Position numbers and translations under genes: made by a program. This document shows, piece by piece, positions 45,259 to 58,564 of a stretch of DNA of 64,000 nt. Numbering within the stretch: position 1 is the first letter of the stretch; each line of letters begins with the position of its first letter. The stretch is from Cryptomeria japonica (Eukaryota > Streptophyta > Pinopsida > Cupressales > Cupressaceae), in assembly GCF_030272615.1 (NCBI RefSeq), contig NC_081412.1:474991657-475055656 (forward strand). The letters run 5' to 3'. The notes under the pieces are model-generated. The model saw only the letters and a program-made list of their open reading frames with translations, was not told the DNA's origin and made no database searches.

Positions 45259-46731
45259 TGTCAGTAAGATGAAAGAGGGGGGGTGAATCATAGAAACTCA
45301 ATAATCAATGTATTCATCAGATTCAACCTCGGTAGCCTTTACTGATATAAAACTATGACTGTAAATCATTCAACCTTATAAACAGATACACTTAAAACAT
45401 CATAACACATTTAACACTGGATTTAACGTGGAAACCCAAAATAGGGAAAAACCACTCTGGGATTTTGGACGCACTAAAATTATACCCTTCTAGAGTATGC
45501 TCGATTAAAAGACAATCCTGTTACAGATTACATAAACACATTGCTAGATGTGACCCGCATAAGGGATTTCCCTCAAACTTGTTAGAATCTTCCACTTTGT
45601 TAGAAGTGACCTTGTCAAAGGATTTCAAACACTCATTCAGAATGTTACCTTGCTAGAGGATTTACAAATAAGACTGTTAGGTCGACTCGGTTAAGATATT
45701 TCATGTCACTTACAAAATAAATAACAATATAAAATTTATCTGCAACTTCACATCTGAAATGCTAAAGCAGACTCTATGTGCTCAAAATAATCTTGTCATA
45801 AGACTTATCTTTCTCCTTGCTGGGCTTCTCAATTTGATCTTTAATTAGATATTTAATCTTCTATGCTTGGTGATTACTATTGTAGTATCATTGTTCTTCG
45901 ATTTGCCTACATTCATTGTTCATCAATAATTTCTTATTTATAAACAATTTCTAACCACTTAATCTCCTTGATCACATTTCCCATGATGAATCTTAGCCAT
46001 CAAATCTTCAAACTTGACTAGATTCATTGTATCCTTCGATTTGAAAACTTTTTATCTTGCCTTGGAACTTGTATTCCTTCCTTGGAACTTGTGCTAGGTT
46101 ATGACCATTCAATCTATGCTATAGATCTAACTCCTGTATTTTCGTTGTCATAGATCCTTAACAAACTTCTTGCATGACATAACAATCATCTATACATCTC
46201 CAGCTCATTGGCATCTTTCATTTAATAATGCTTGTATCCATCCAATGTATTCTGTTATTACTCGGTTGTTACTCGATAAATACTGAACCTTTACTCGGTA
46301 GATATTCTGCCTTCTTTGACCGATATCGATAACCTTAGTGTTTACCGACTAGCTTCATGCTCAGTAACATAGAACAATATCAAATCTCAACTCATTTATT
46401 GAATGAAATCTTTTCTCATTCTTAGAATACGCATATATAGGATATCAAAGTAATCAAAACAACAAAATCTCATTAGTGTCTAACTTGGTAATAGTTGCCC
46501 ATTGAATAACTTATTTCTCCCCTTCATTTTCATTCTTTTTGTGTCACTTACCGATAGCTTTATACTTATCAAAGCATACTCATTAAGATATGGAAACATC
46601 ATACTGAATCAGAAAATCAATTGCTTGACATCAATGACAAAATAATTTTATTAAGATAGCAATCATCCTTTCTCAGTTATACCAACAATCTTACTGGAAT
46701 GCCAACACTCTCCCTTTATAAAATGCTAACA
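45259..46731 (-). repeat. 3' LTR of the minus-strand Copia
   Basis: On the minus strand it starts TGTTAGCATTTTATAAAGGG and ends TCTTACTGACA, with the usual C run near the end (45278-45285 on the plus strand reads as G). The polypurine tract AAAGGGGGAGAT lies at 46732-46743. A 63-codon ORF inside is not a gene. Confidence 0.9.
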
Positions 46732-46743
46732 ATCTCCCCCTTT

Positions 46744-47139
46744 GGCATTGATGGCAAAACTAACTTTTAATAGCAATACCAACTAGATTTTATTTTAATT
46801 GATTCGTATGTGGATTGTTGTTAATCTTCTCCTGTTATCCTTGAATTCTCCCCTAGTCATTAGTCTTCTCCCATCTTCACCTATTAGTCTTCACTAATTA
46901 TTCTTCTCCCCCTTTGAGAACAATGCCAAAAAGTAAAACTAATTCATGATTTCTTTTGCTGTGAGGTAATTTTCTTGCTGAAAATACAAATGTATCATCT
47001 CAGTCTCGGTTAGAGTAGCTTGTGTTCAATCACTATTTCCTGCACAACTTTAGGTAACCTCCTAAATTATGTAAATCAACATCAACTCATAAATAGTTAT
47101 CCTGTAGATTCATAGAATTGATGCTTTCATCAAACTCTG
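46744..47139 (-). other. 3' untranslated region of the minus-strand Copia
   Basis: The region between the stop of the RT-RNase H ORF and the polypurine tract. It is C/T-rich on the plus strand (TTCTCCCCCTTTGAG) and has no ORF. Confidence 0.7.
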
Positions 47140-48480
47140 TCAGTGAGTACTGGATAGGGGTAGAACCCCTAACTTACTTCTAAGATACTCAAAAGTGTCC
47201 TTTGGCAGTGGCTTTGTAAAAATGTCTGCTATTTGTTCCTTTGAACTAATATATTCTAGCACAACTTTCTTCTCTTGAACTTCTTCTCTGAGATAATGAT
47301 ACTTTATAGAGATATGCTTTGTCTTAGAATGCATTACCAGATTCTTTGAAATGTTAATGGCACTAGTATTATCACAAAATATAGTTAATGGCTCGGTAAC
47401 TTTCTCATTCACACCTTCCAATAGTTGCTTGATCCATGCTATATTGGTACAATTCAATGCTGTAGCGACATATTCAGCTTTAGCTGTTGACTGTGAAATG
47501 CATCCTTGTTTCTTGCTAAGCCAACTTACTAGTCTTTCTCCTAGAAAGAAAGCTCCACCGCTTGTGCTTTTCCTATCATCAATGTTTCCTTCCCAATCAT
47601 CATCAATGTAGATTTTTAAGTCAAAATCATTCCTCTTTTTATACACTAAACCATAATCTTCAGTGCCTCTTAAGTATCTGAAAATTCTCTTGATTGCTGT
47701 CATATGGGTTTATTTGGGATCTCCAGAAAATCTTGCAACTATACCTACTACATGTGCTATATGTGGCCTGCTGTGAACCACATATTGCAACTTTCCAGTT
47801 ATAGATTGGTAAAGTGTCTCATCAACAGATGCAGATTCATCACTCTTTGATAGTTTACAATTAGTAGTCATAGGAGTACTTACAGGTTTAGAATCCTCCA
47901 TTCCAAATTTCTTCAGGATATCCTTTATATACTTGGATTGAGTAATGAAAATCTCATTTTTCAATTGTAGTATCTGTAAACCTATAAAATACTTTATTTC
48001 ACCGATTAATGACATCTCAAAGTCTTTGCACATTTCATTTCCAAAGTTCTTGCATAAAGAGTCATTTCCACAAAAAATGATATCATCAACAAATATGGCT
48101 GAAAGATGTATTCCATTATCCTCATTATTCTTCATATACATGTTGCTGGTTTCACTTGTCCTTATAAATCCAATCTTGATTAAGTAAGAGTGCAGCCTTT
48201 CATACCATGCTCTAGGTGCTTGCTTTAGACCATATAAAGCTTTGTTCAACTTACATACCTGGTCTTTATTCTTGTCTTCAATAAATCCTTCAAGTTGTTC
48301 AATATAAAATTCTTCTTCTAGTATACCATTTAAAAATGCAGATTTAACATCCATTTGACATACCTTGAAATTATTGTAAGCAGCATATGCCAACAATGTT
48401 CTCACTCCTTCAAGTCTTGCCACAGGTACAAAAGTCTCACCATAATCTATTCCTTCTTCTTGAGCATAACCTTTTTAAAC
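47140..48480 (-). pseudogene. Copia reverse transcriptase and RNase H
   Basis: Two ORFs in the same frame (48423-47710 and 47703-47140) are separated by one TAA at 47710-47712. The RT shows QMDVKSAFLNGILEEEFYI, LYGLKQAPRAWY and the IFVDDIIF box. The RNase H shows YIDDDWEGNIDDRKSTSG, then SWLSKKQGCISQSTAKAEYVA, FCDNTSAINISKN, HSKTKHISIKYHYLRE and IADIFTKPL. These give the complete C-terminal half of a Copia polyprotein. Confidence 0.92.
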
Positions 48481-49068
48481 TAGTCTTTCTTTATTCCGAA
48501 TGACCTCTCCTTTTTCATTTAGCTTGTTTCTGAAAATCCACTTTGTACTGATTACATTTTTCTCTTTTGGTCTTGGGACCACTGTCCATGTTTCATTCTT
48601 CTTGATTTGTTCAATCTCTTATATCATAGCATTTATCCAATCTTCATTACTAAATGCCTCTTTTACTATTCTCGGTTCAAATTCAGATATTAGACATGTG
48701 TTTTGTCTCAATTTGTTCCTTGTCATTACTGGATCATCCTTATCTCCTATAATTTAACTTGATGCATGATTTATTCTGACATACTTGGATAATATAGGCT
48801 CGGTAGGCTCTGTATGATCTTCTTCATCACTCGGTAACTAGGTATTTTCTTCATTTTCTTCATCAACTTTCTCAGTAGGATTTCTCGGTTGAACATATAC
48901 AAACTCTTCATAATCTTCTGGTTCTTTAGAATTTCCTTCATCATTTCTTTCTGCAAACTCATCAATTTTCACATTTGCACTTTCCACTATTTTGTTAGAT
49001 GATTTGATCAGACATTTAAATGTTTTACTTCTAGAAGAATAACCATGAAATGCTCCTTCCTCTCTTTT

Positions 49069-49770
49069 CTAATCAAACTTTCCATTTCTGTCATCTTTGT
49101 GAACATAACATCTACTTGCAAATATTTTAAAGTAACTTACATTAGGTTTCTTGTCATACCAGATTTCATACGGTGTCTTCAAAGTTCCTTTCTTCAGTTG
49201 TACTCGGTTCAAGGTGTAAACTGTAGTGCTGATTACTTCTCTCCAAAATGTTTGAGGTACGCTCTTTTCTATCATCAGGGTTCTGGCACAATCTACAATT
49301 GATCTGTTTCTTCTTTCAGCTATCCCATTTTGCTAGGGTGTTCTCGGTGCAGACACTTGTCTCTTTATACCATGATCATTGCAAAATAGATTAAATTCAT
49401 CAGAAATGAATTCTCCTCCTCTGTCAGATCTTAGACATTTCAACTGTCTTCCTGTTTCTTTTTCAACTCTAGCCTTATACCATTTGAACATTTGAAAGGC
49501 TTCTGATTTCTCTTTTGAAAACATAACTGACATCATCCTTGAGTAATCATCCACAAATAATATAAAGTATTTATCTCCATAATAACTTTGAACTTTCATA
49601 GGACCACAAAGATCTGTGTGCACAAGATCTAAAATTCCTTTAGAAGTGCAGGACTTACTTGTAAAGATTGACTTTGTCATCTTACCCATCTAGCATCCTT
49701 GAAATATTGCATTTACAAGTTTTTCCAAGCTTGGTAGACCTCTTGCTCGATGCTTCTTACTTATTTTGAT
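49069..49770 (-). pseudogene. Copia integrase
   Basis: Catalytic residues appear as HTDLCGPM (near 49640), LRSDRGGEF (near 49420) and the region before AERRNRS (near 49320). TAG at 49333-49335 stands where glutamine is expected before NG. The downstream segment YTLNRVQLKKGTLKTPYEIW and the chromodomain-free C-terminus are as in other Copia elements. The frame differs from that of gag-protease upstream, so an indel lies between 49690 and 49960. Confidence 0.88.
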
Positions 49771-49960
49771 CAGGTTACCAAAATTTACATGACAAAAACC
49801 TTTTATGCCATAACCAAGTATCTTCTATTTTAGCATACAGACAATTGTTCTAAGTTGAGTCAAGATGAAATGTATTACCTTTTGTTTGTGTCCCGGTAGC
49901 AACCAACTTTCCATGTTTGTCATGAACTTTGACACTTCCTTTCTGAAATTCTATTCTGTA

Positions 49961-51334
49961 TCATGTATTGTTTAGATGTGCTACACTCAACAAATTGTAT
50001 TTCAAACCTTCAACCCAATATACATCATCACATTTAGCATTGTCAAGAAGTGTGATAGAACCTTTACCTTTCACTGGACATGGTGCATCATTACCAAATC
50101 TTACATAACCTCCATCATAATCTTCTAATTTAACAAACTTGTGTTTATCACCTGTCATGTGATGTGAGCATCCACTATCTATGATCCAAGAATCATTTTT
50201 ATTTATGTGAGATATTAAGGCTTTTTCCTCATACCTTTCTTCATCTGATCCATCTTTGATAGCCACATATACAACTTCGTCTATCTCAGTCCCATCAGAT
50301 TTGTCATCATTGGATTCCTCATCAGCTACTAGACATGTCTTTCTATCTCTCCTTATGAAGTCTCGGTGTCCTTTGTATTGGTTGTCTTTCTATTAGTCAT
50401 CTCGGTATTCTCTCTTTTCACTAGATTCTTTGTCAGGACAGTTAGAAGCCATATGTCCTATTCTATCACAGTTAAAACATTTTAAAGGTAACTTTCCTTT
50501 ATACTTACCTTTGCCTCTTGGTAACCTTCTGGCTAATAATGCTTCAAACTCTTCTTGCTTTCTGATTTCCTCATATAGTTTGTGTACCTCTTCCATGTTT
50601 TTGTGAAATCTCTCACTTGCTCCACTGTGATTTCCTTCAGTATACTTATACATTCTATCATTGTAATCATCAGATTCACCAAGATGAAAAGAACTAAATG
50701 CAGATTCAACTTTATTTACCAAAGACCCACTGTTATCAAAATTATTTAACTCAAATGCATGTAGCTTACCGATAGTAGCATCCAAAGATACTGGCATGTT
50801 TGGTACAGACCTTAATTCATTGATTGCAGAGACTCAAATGGCATAAGCAGGTAGAAGTGTTCTAAGCAACTTACTTGTTACATCCTTTTCTTCAATAGTT
50901 CCTCCTGCTCCTTTGATTTGATTGACAGTTTCTTTTAACCTTGTACTATATTGGGTTAGGTTCTCTCCTTCATTCATTCTCATGGCTTCAAGTTGACCTC
51001 TTAGACTGTCTACTTTTGCTCTCTAAACATGTTCATCACCACCATACATAAACATAAGCTTGTTCCACATTTCTTTGGCATCATTGCAACCTTCTAGATC
51101 ATTAAACTCTAAGTCGGTTAATGCTAATGTTATTTCAATCATTGCTTGAATATGTTCTTGCTTTGCCTTTATCTCTTCCATTGTCATTGGGTAGGTGCTA
51201 GGTGCAATGTAATCATTCTCTAGATAATATGTTGCATATTCTCCAATTCCTGATAAGTACAACTTCATCCTTTTCTGCCATGTGGAGAAACTAGACTTGT
51301 TCAGCTTTGGTGCATCCCTTTTATACATAAACAC
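49961..51334 (-). pseudogene. Copia gag and protease
   Basis: Gag begins near 51334 (MYKRDAPKLNKSSFSTWQKR) and carries the zinc knuckle CFNCDRIGHMASNC (near 50455). The protease core is WIIDSGCSHHMTGDK (near 50175) with GKGSI following. In-frame stops occur, for example near 51022 and 50395. The start is joined directly to LTR sequence, so the native start context is gone. Confidence 0.88.
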
Positions 51335-52526
51335 ATTGATAGATGTGACCCGGTTAAGGGATTTCCCTCAGACTTGTTAGAATCTTGCAATTTGTTAGAA
51401 GTGACCTTGTCAAAGGATTTCAAACACTCATTCAGAATGTTACCTTGCTAGAGGATTTACAAATAAGATTGTTAGGTCCAATCAGTTAAGAGATTTCCTG
51501 TCACTTAAAAAATAAATAACAGTATAAAATATATCTACAATTTTACATATGAAATGCTAAAGCAGACTATATGTGCTCAAAATAATCTTGTCATAAGACT
51601 TATCTTGATCCCTGTTGGGCTTGTCAATCTATTCTTTAATCAGATATTCAATCTTCTATGCTCGGTGATTACTACTGTAGTATCACTGTTCTTCTATTTG
51701 CCCGCATTCATTGTTCATCAACAATTACTTGTTTATAAACAATTCCTAACCACTTAATCTCCTTGATCAAATTTCCCATGATCAATCTTAGCCATCAAAT
51801 CTTCAAACTTGATTAGGTTCATTGTATCCTTTGATCTGAAAACATTTTATCTCGCCTTGGAACTTGTATTCCTTCCTTGGAACTTGTGCTAGATTATGAC
51901 TGTTCAATCTGCGTTGTAGATCTAACTCCTATATTTTCATTGTCGTAGATCCTCAACAAACTTCTTGCACAACATATCAATCATCTATACATCTCCAGCT
52001 CATTGGTATCTTTCATTTAATAATGCTTTTATCCATCCAATGCATTCTATTATTACTCGGTTGTTACTCGATAAATACTGAACCTTTACTCGGTAGATAT
52101 TCTACCTTCTTTGACCGATATCAATAACCTTAGTGTTTACCGACTAGCTTCATGCTCGGTAACATAAAAAAATATCAAATCTTAACTCATTTATTGAATG
52201 AAATCTTTTCTCATTCTTAGAATGTGCATATATAGGATATCAAAGTAATCAAAACAAGAAAATCTCATCAGTGTCTAACTCGGTAATAGTTGCCCATTGA
52301 ATAACTTATTGCTCCCCTTCATTTTCATTCTTTATGTGTCACTTACCGACATATTTATACTTATCAAAACATACTCATTAAGATATGACAACATCATACT
52401 GAATCAAAAAATCAATTGCTTGACATCAATGACAAAATAATATTATTAAGATAGTAATCATCCTTTCTTAGTTATACCAACAATCTTACTAGAATGCAAA
52501 CACTCTCCCTTTATAAAATGCTAACA
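51327..52526 (-). repeat. truncated 5' LTR of the minus-strand Copia
   Basis: It aligns with 45528-46731 of the other LTR. The missing part corresponds to 45259-45527. The junction near 51327 shares ACATAAACACATTG with the LTR, so the deletion may have used short homology. Confidence 0.88.
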
Positions 52527-52531
52527 AGATG

Positions 52532-53341
52532 GTGGTCATTCTGTTGCTTTGTACTTTTTTCACTCTAATGGGGGATTGATTCATCACTATAAATAAAGCC
52601 AATTCTAAGGATCACAGCTCTGTACCTACTTTTGCTCACAATAGAAAAGGAAAATAGGTTGGGAATAGACATTTTCCTTAGGTCGAACCCTAGTATTGAA
52701 ATTAACCATGAAATATAAATGAAATATGATTGAATTGCATTAATGGAAATGTTCTCCTTTTGAGACAAATGTTGAATAATGACTGAAACACAAATACTAT
52801 ACCTCCTTGTGAATTTTTGTTTGTCTCCACATGGAATCAGGGTTTCAAGAAGTCTTAAACAACATATAAGGTGAATGTCAACTCCAATGCTTGAATCTTG
52901 ACTTTATCTCTGGTCCAATGCTTGAAAGAAGACTGATTGATTCCTCACTTGAACTTGAATGCTTGATTGCCTGATGTTGAATTGAATTTCATGTGTGTGG
53001 ATGCTAAAATGAGAGGGGTAGACCTCCTTTTATACTTTCTCATTGAAAAAGAACTTAATTTTCTAAAATGAGTCAACATGGAACAATAATTCCCACTCAA
53101 ATCACATGACAATTAAGGGCTCCAAAATTAGGTCCTAATTGGGAGGACCAGGGTGCCATGCCCTAGTCCTGGTGAACCAAAGACCACAAATTGAAGGCAA
53201 GATGAGGTGTAAAGTGAAAATGGTGACAAATTTGCATAGTATGAGAATAATATGGTCCTAGTTAGGCCTCATAGCATAGATGCCAATGCGAGGGACCAAA
53301 TGAAGACAAAATTGTAAGGGAGTACAATTTAAGATGCTACA
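52532..53341 (-). repeat. LTR of a Tat-like element, 5' part (split by Copia)
   Basis: On the minus strand it starts TGTAGCATCTTAAATTGTAC, like the TGTAACGTCATAAATTGTAC start of the intact Gypsy LTR, and has the GGCACCCTGGTCC minirepeat near 53150. Joined with 44935-45258 it gives an LTR of about 1134 bp. Confidence 0.65.
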
Positions 53342-53945
53342 TCACCTATAAAACATAAAGTTTCCCAAATATAAAAACAAGCATTCTAGCATACAAGAGA
53401 CCTCTTTCATGATAAAATTTGGAAAAGTTCTCATAGACACTCTGTTTTTTTTTTTTCAAAATTAGAAAATGATACAGTCCTAATGAACCATTAAAATAAA
53501 TATAGAATGTAGGAAATTGAGTGAAAGAATAAATCAAATATGAAAGTACCTTTGATCTAGACTTAAGCATTTTATCATGTTACTTGTAATATCAACTATT
53601 AATACAACATGTAATATGCTTGTAATAATTAAAAATTATAATAACATGGTAAATATAAATTCTATAGAGATGCATATGTAGGTTGAAAATTCAATTAACA
53701 ATTAACTTTGTGTAATTATTTATTTAATCATTTGTATTGCAATTATGGATTACAATGATAAAAATGATTCGCGTTAACCAAAAAATGATAAATCCATGCA
53801 ACATTATAAATCGATAAAAGTATAAAATATGTCCAATAAAGTAATATAGGCTTGTCAAAATCCATATGGATATTGAATTTCACATATCCATAATACAAAA
53901 AATATGTTAAAAAATTACATATACCAGTATACAACATTGTATCAT
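53342..53945. other. AT-rich DNA; no gene seen
   Basis: Two short ORFs (53346-53570 and 53743-53955, minus) contain only common residues and are not called. A run of T (53448-53457) and simple A/T sequence fill the interval. Confidence 0.6.
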
Positions 53946-55039
53946 AATTATCCATTTCCCTCTAGGGGAAGGAAATATATCACAAGATACCTTTGGCTCT
54001 CAAGTGGGTGAAGATGTATATGATGTAGGTATCTTTCAAATGCTCTCACTTGACCTTCTCTCTAGACTTTCCTAAACCTCCACCTAATAACATAAAATGT
54101 AAAGATGTTAATATATATAGAGATTGAATTTTAGAATGACATATAATATAATAATTACTTATATCACATACAAATAATCATGATGTCCATCCAAAACATG
54201 AGAAAATTCACAATATATAGTGAAATGACCCTCATGAAAGCATCAAGATATCAATTAAATTAAATACAAGTATTATTAAGAATTTCAACAATATGGTATT
54301 AAAAGAAAAAATATAATATTGAATTTACTAATTTGTCTTGTACCTCTATCAAAGCAATTGAACTTTCTACTACTATAGTAACACCATGCTCCCTTGTGGC
54401 ATAAAAACCAAGAGGAGTATCTGATTTTAACATCTAAAAATGAAAAAATAAGTGTTCTTGAATTATCAAAACTAGATCTAAATTATTTTACAGTAATATT
54501 AATGAATAATTTGGCTACTTGGGTGAAATTTTATCAACCACCTTCACTACATATGAGGTGTTGATGCCAAATCTATAGCATCAAACTATTTGATATCCAA
54601 TATGATCAATGAGATAATTATTCACATAAGGTTCAACTATTCACACATCATAATTATATTTCTTTACTTGTTACATACACGCAGAGTCGATGGTGTCATG
54701 AAAAATAGTGATGTGAGAACACTACAATTATTGTGAACACTTGGACCTTGATTTTTTATCATAGTCATCCACTAATTTAGTTATATTCTTATATTTCATA
54801 ATAAAAAATAATAAACTGAATGAAATGAACTTTTAGAAATTCACATAAGTATCAATACCAAATGTATCATTCAACAAAGCTTTTGTCATGACAATGTTCT
54901 CTATAGTAGATATTTTTCATGCATGTAAATGCTCACTACTCTTAATATTATGAGTACAAATGGACCCACAAGATCAAAAAAAGTGTGGTTGAACTTGAGG
55001 CCTATAAGAATCTATCCCATCACCCTCTTCTAGAGGCCT

Positions 55040-55135
55040 AACATATTTGGAGTCTACATTTTTTTACATTGACACTCTCTTTCATTTGGAGCTAATTTGG
55101 AGTCTACATTTTTTACCTTGACACTCTCCTTCATA
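55040..55135. repeat. 48-bp tandem duplication inside gene B
   Basis: TTTGGAGTCTACATTTTTT followed by A(C/T)(A/C)TTGACACTCTC occurs twice in a row. Gene A has no such duplication, so it arose in this copy. Confidence 0.7.
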
Positions 55136-55428
55136 ATGGAAGGAATAGTGACATGCTCCACCATAGGTCTAGCTAAGGGTCTCAATGCCAGTTTTGGGTC
55201 ACATTGTGCCCCCATTCTGTTACATGATGAGTCCCCAAATCTACCCTTGAAATGTAGATAGTAAAAATAGTTTGGGATATTGTTTAGGACAAACTCACAA
55301 AAGAGTTTTTTCTAGAAGTATTGGTGTACCTCATTATTATTGGATGGAGGCTAATAAAAAAAATCCACCACCTATCCCAAAAATTGTTCTTAATCCCTTC
55401 ATAGTGGCACCAATGCATAGGTAACCAC

Positions 55429-56636
55429 TATTGGCCATTTGGTGGAATTGATTATGTGTTGCATTGATGTCAATACTGGTTGTTTGGATACTTTACTAGC
55501 ACCCTTCTGGTCCCAGTAGGTTGAGTGGTTTTTGGTTAACTTGGACCCAACATGATCTGATAGACTCTGATACAATCTAGTGATGGAATTGACTTGGTCA
55601 TGATACCTATACTCATATTTGGTTAGTTGGTTTTGCTCCGGTGCTTGGATGATATCCTGCTTGCTTAGAAGATTAGTTTCTTGTTCCGCCGAGGGTTTCA
55701 CTAGTAGAGCTTTTGGTGGAGATCTTTGATGAATTGCATAAGCGATGTTGGTACATCTTCTGATGGAGTTTTAGGATGCTATTGGTAATCATGTTTGACA
55801 TTTGGCATTTGGAGATCATTGTTGAAGTGTGTGGACCTATACTTGGTCCTAGTTGATCTAGGTTATGGACGGACATTAATGTACCATGTGGATAGGACCT
55901 ATTGTTGTATTTTTGGGATGCCTTGTGTGTTGTTATTACTTGTTTGGTCTAAGCCCGACATGGTTTATAATTATGTAATCAGTTTATTCTCTGGTCACTC
56001 GACCTAAATGTTTATGGTCAAGGGTTTGTATAAATAGATTTAAGATCTCATTGTAGATCATCATGGTTAATGTAAGAGGTCATGATCAAGGAATGTAATG
56101 TACAAATAATGTAATATCGTTCAGGAAGAGGAGTTGGTCGATCATTGGAGATCAAATTGGGTTTGTGTAAAAGGATTTAGTCCTCCGTAATTGATCTTAA
56201 CCAAGACTGTACTCTGGCATAGGAGATGTTATCTTTTATAGTTCAACACTTCTCTGGATTGTAGTATGGATTTATTTGTAGTCAGTGAGGCTCCTTTTGT
56301 GATGAGCAGTGTGCTCTAGGCTGTTGGCCTTCCTACTAGTGCAGGCCCCTTCATTGTAATTCACATACTTACTATAGAAGTATTATCTGACTGTGGGTAG
56401 GCTTCCCACTGTGGTTTTTCCTTTACCGGATTTTCCATGTACAAATCTTGGTGTTGTGTGGATGGCTTTTATTTTGTGATTATTGTTTATGCTTAATTGG
56501 ATTAACTTCTATTTCAGTATTATTGTTTTGGGTTCTGGTATGAAAGTTTAAATTGCTAATGCTTCTGGTAATCCGTGACAACTGATTCACCCCCCTCGCT
56601 TCTCAGTTGTCTTTCAGTTATCTGAACTGTCTAACA
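55429..56636 (+). repeat. 5' LTR of the plus-strand Copia
   Basis: Starts TATTGGCCATTTGG and ends CTGTCTAACA, with the C run CACCCCCCT near its end. Short ORFs in it are not genes. Confidence 0.9.
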
Positions 56637-56689
56637 TTTGATATCAAAGCTTTGGTCCTCTCTGTAGAAAGCTTAATTGCTTGAGGAAG

Positions 56690-58164
56690 ATGCTATGGTG
56701 ACTAACAGTTCAATTTCATCTAGTTCTTTTGGAGCTATCTTTTGAAGGGATATAGCAAAGTTTGAAGGAACAAATTATACAGTATGGAATATTCGAATGG
56801 AGACTCATCTGAGATGTCTTGGCAAGGAGATTTGGGAGATAACATAGAATGGTGTCACACCCTATAAACTAGGATCTGACAATCCTCCTCTAGAAAACCT
56901 GGACAAGGAACTTGAGAATGATTGTAGAGAAAGAGAATCCCTCTTGTGTGCACTTTCTGATCAATAAATAATGGGATTAACAAACAAATACTCTAGAAAG
57001 GCAATATGGGATAAGTTGCAGACTCTTAATGAAGGTGACTTTATAGTGAAGATTGCTAAACTTGATGGTTACCGGGTGAGATATGAAAACCTGAAGATGG
57101 AAGAAGATGAAAGGATTACTGCATTCATGGAAAGAGTAAATGATATTTTTATGGGAATTCAATGTTGTGGTGGAACTCTAAGTGAAGATGAAATTGTTTC
57201 TAAAGTCCTGAGAGCCCTACCACCGGCTTACAAAATGAAGGCTATTGCTATCAATGAGTTGAGAACAATGGCTAATACATCTTTCAATAGAGATAATTTG
57301 ATTGGGAAACTATCTGCTTTTGAGCATGAGGAATTTGAACCTTCTGGAGGTGTGAAGACTGAACCTTCTTTTCATGCATCTACATTTGAAACCAGTAAGC
57401 AAGACTGGACAACTTTATATGATATGGAAATGTTGAAGAAATTTGGTATGGGAGACTCTCAACTGATAAGTACACCTATGGTTACAAGTGAGAAATTGAC
57501 AAGAAAAGATGTTTCTACACCGGGAAATCCTACAAGATACAAATCTATTATTGGAGGTCTGCTTTATTTGACTCAAACTAGGGTTGACATTATGAATTTT
57601 GTTTGTATTGTTTCAAGATTTCAGAGTGGTCCTAGAGAAAATAATGAGATGAGGGTGAAAAGGATTTTAAGATACTTGCAAGGTACATCACAATATGGTT
57701 TGTGGTACCCTAAGGATGATAAATTTACTTTATGTGCATATACGAATGCTCACAGGGCTAGAGATGTTTATGACTAGACAAGTACTTCCAGTGGAGCTTT
57801 CTTTGTTGGAAAGAAGTTGGTTTCATGGATCAACAAGAAATAGTCATGTACTTCTCTATCTACTGCTGAAGTTGAGTATGTTGTTGCTGCTATTAATTGT
57901 ACACAAGTTTTATGGATGAAGCAAATGTTGAAGGATGTAAAGGTGGATTGTGATGTACCGGTAGTTATTCACTATGTTAACTCTGTTTCTATTGATATAT
58001 CAAAGAATCTAGTATTTCATTCTAAGAAAAAGCACATATCTATTAAGTATAAATTTTTGAAGGAGAAGGTGGAAGCAAATGAAGTTACACTAGTTTATGT
58101 GAATACTAAAGAAGAAATTGCAAATATTTTTACTAAACCTTTATCCAAGGAAGCATTTGAGTAA
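56690..58164 (+). pseudogene. Copia gag fused to the end of RT and RNase H by an internal deletion
   Basis: Gag reads from near 56690 (SSFGAIF, then KFEGTNYTVWNIRMET). The stretch 56971-57777 is open for 268 codons and joins gag (DGYRVRYENLKMEEDE; LRALPPAYKMKAIAINEL) directly, in frame, to the RT end (LKKFGMGDSQLISTPM; VCIVSRFQSGPRENN). RNase H follows (FHSKKKHISIKYKFLKE; IANIFTKPLSKEAFE) with two stops, at 57775-57777 and 57841-57843. Protease, integrase and most of RT are absent, so it depends on another element. Confidence 0.88.
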
Positions 58165-58564
58165 CTGAGAGACATATGGGGTTTCCGCCCCTCTGGTAGA
58201 GACTTGATTGATGCGGTTTGGAATCAGTTTGGCATGCATTATCAGATATAATATTCATTTAGACACTAATGTGGGATGCTGCTGCTTAGGGGGAGTAGTC
58301 AGCTTTGAGATTTAGAGGCTTATGTTCTTACTTTGATATTTTTGTCAAATTTCTGGCATTGATGTCAAAGTGGGAGAGATAGTGATGTAAAAATGTAAAA
58401 ATGTCAAGGGGAAAGATATTATTCATAGAGGGAGAGATATTGATATCCAGAGCTATATGTAGGTGATTGTTGGTTGTCTTTCATAGGGGGAGACTTGATT
58501 GGCATTTCTTGGTACTTAGATATTTTTCACATCTAGTGTTGCCATCAATGCCAAAGGGGGATAT

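Larger units (their letters stand above)
45259..52526 (-). mobile_element. Copia element with target duplication AGATG, one LTR truncated
   Basis: The 3' LTR is 45259-46731 (1473 bp) and the 5' LTR is 52526 to about 51327 (1200 bp). AGATG flanks both ends (45254-45258 and 52527-52531). Gag, protease, integrase and RT-RNase H follow in Copia order on the minus strand. The last 270 bp of the 5' LTR, the primer-binding site and the leader are missing, so the LTR is joined directly to gag. Stops and one frame change between protease and integrase make it inactive. Confidence 0.92.

Noticed and set aside
52527-52540. AGATGGTGGTCATTC, similar to the core of the giant transposon end
   Set aside because: Only about 11 bp match, and AGATG is already explained as the Copia target duplication. 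No second block or partner is present.
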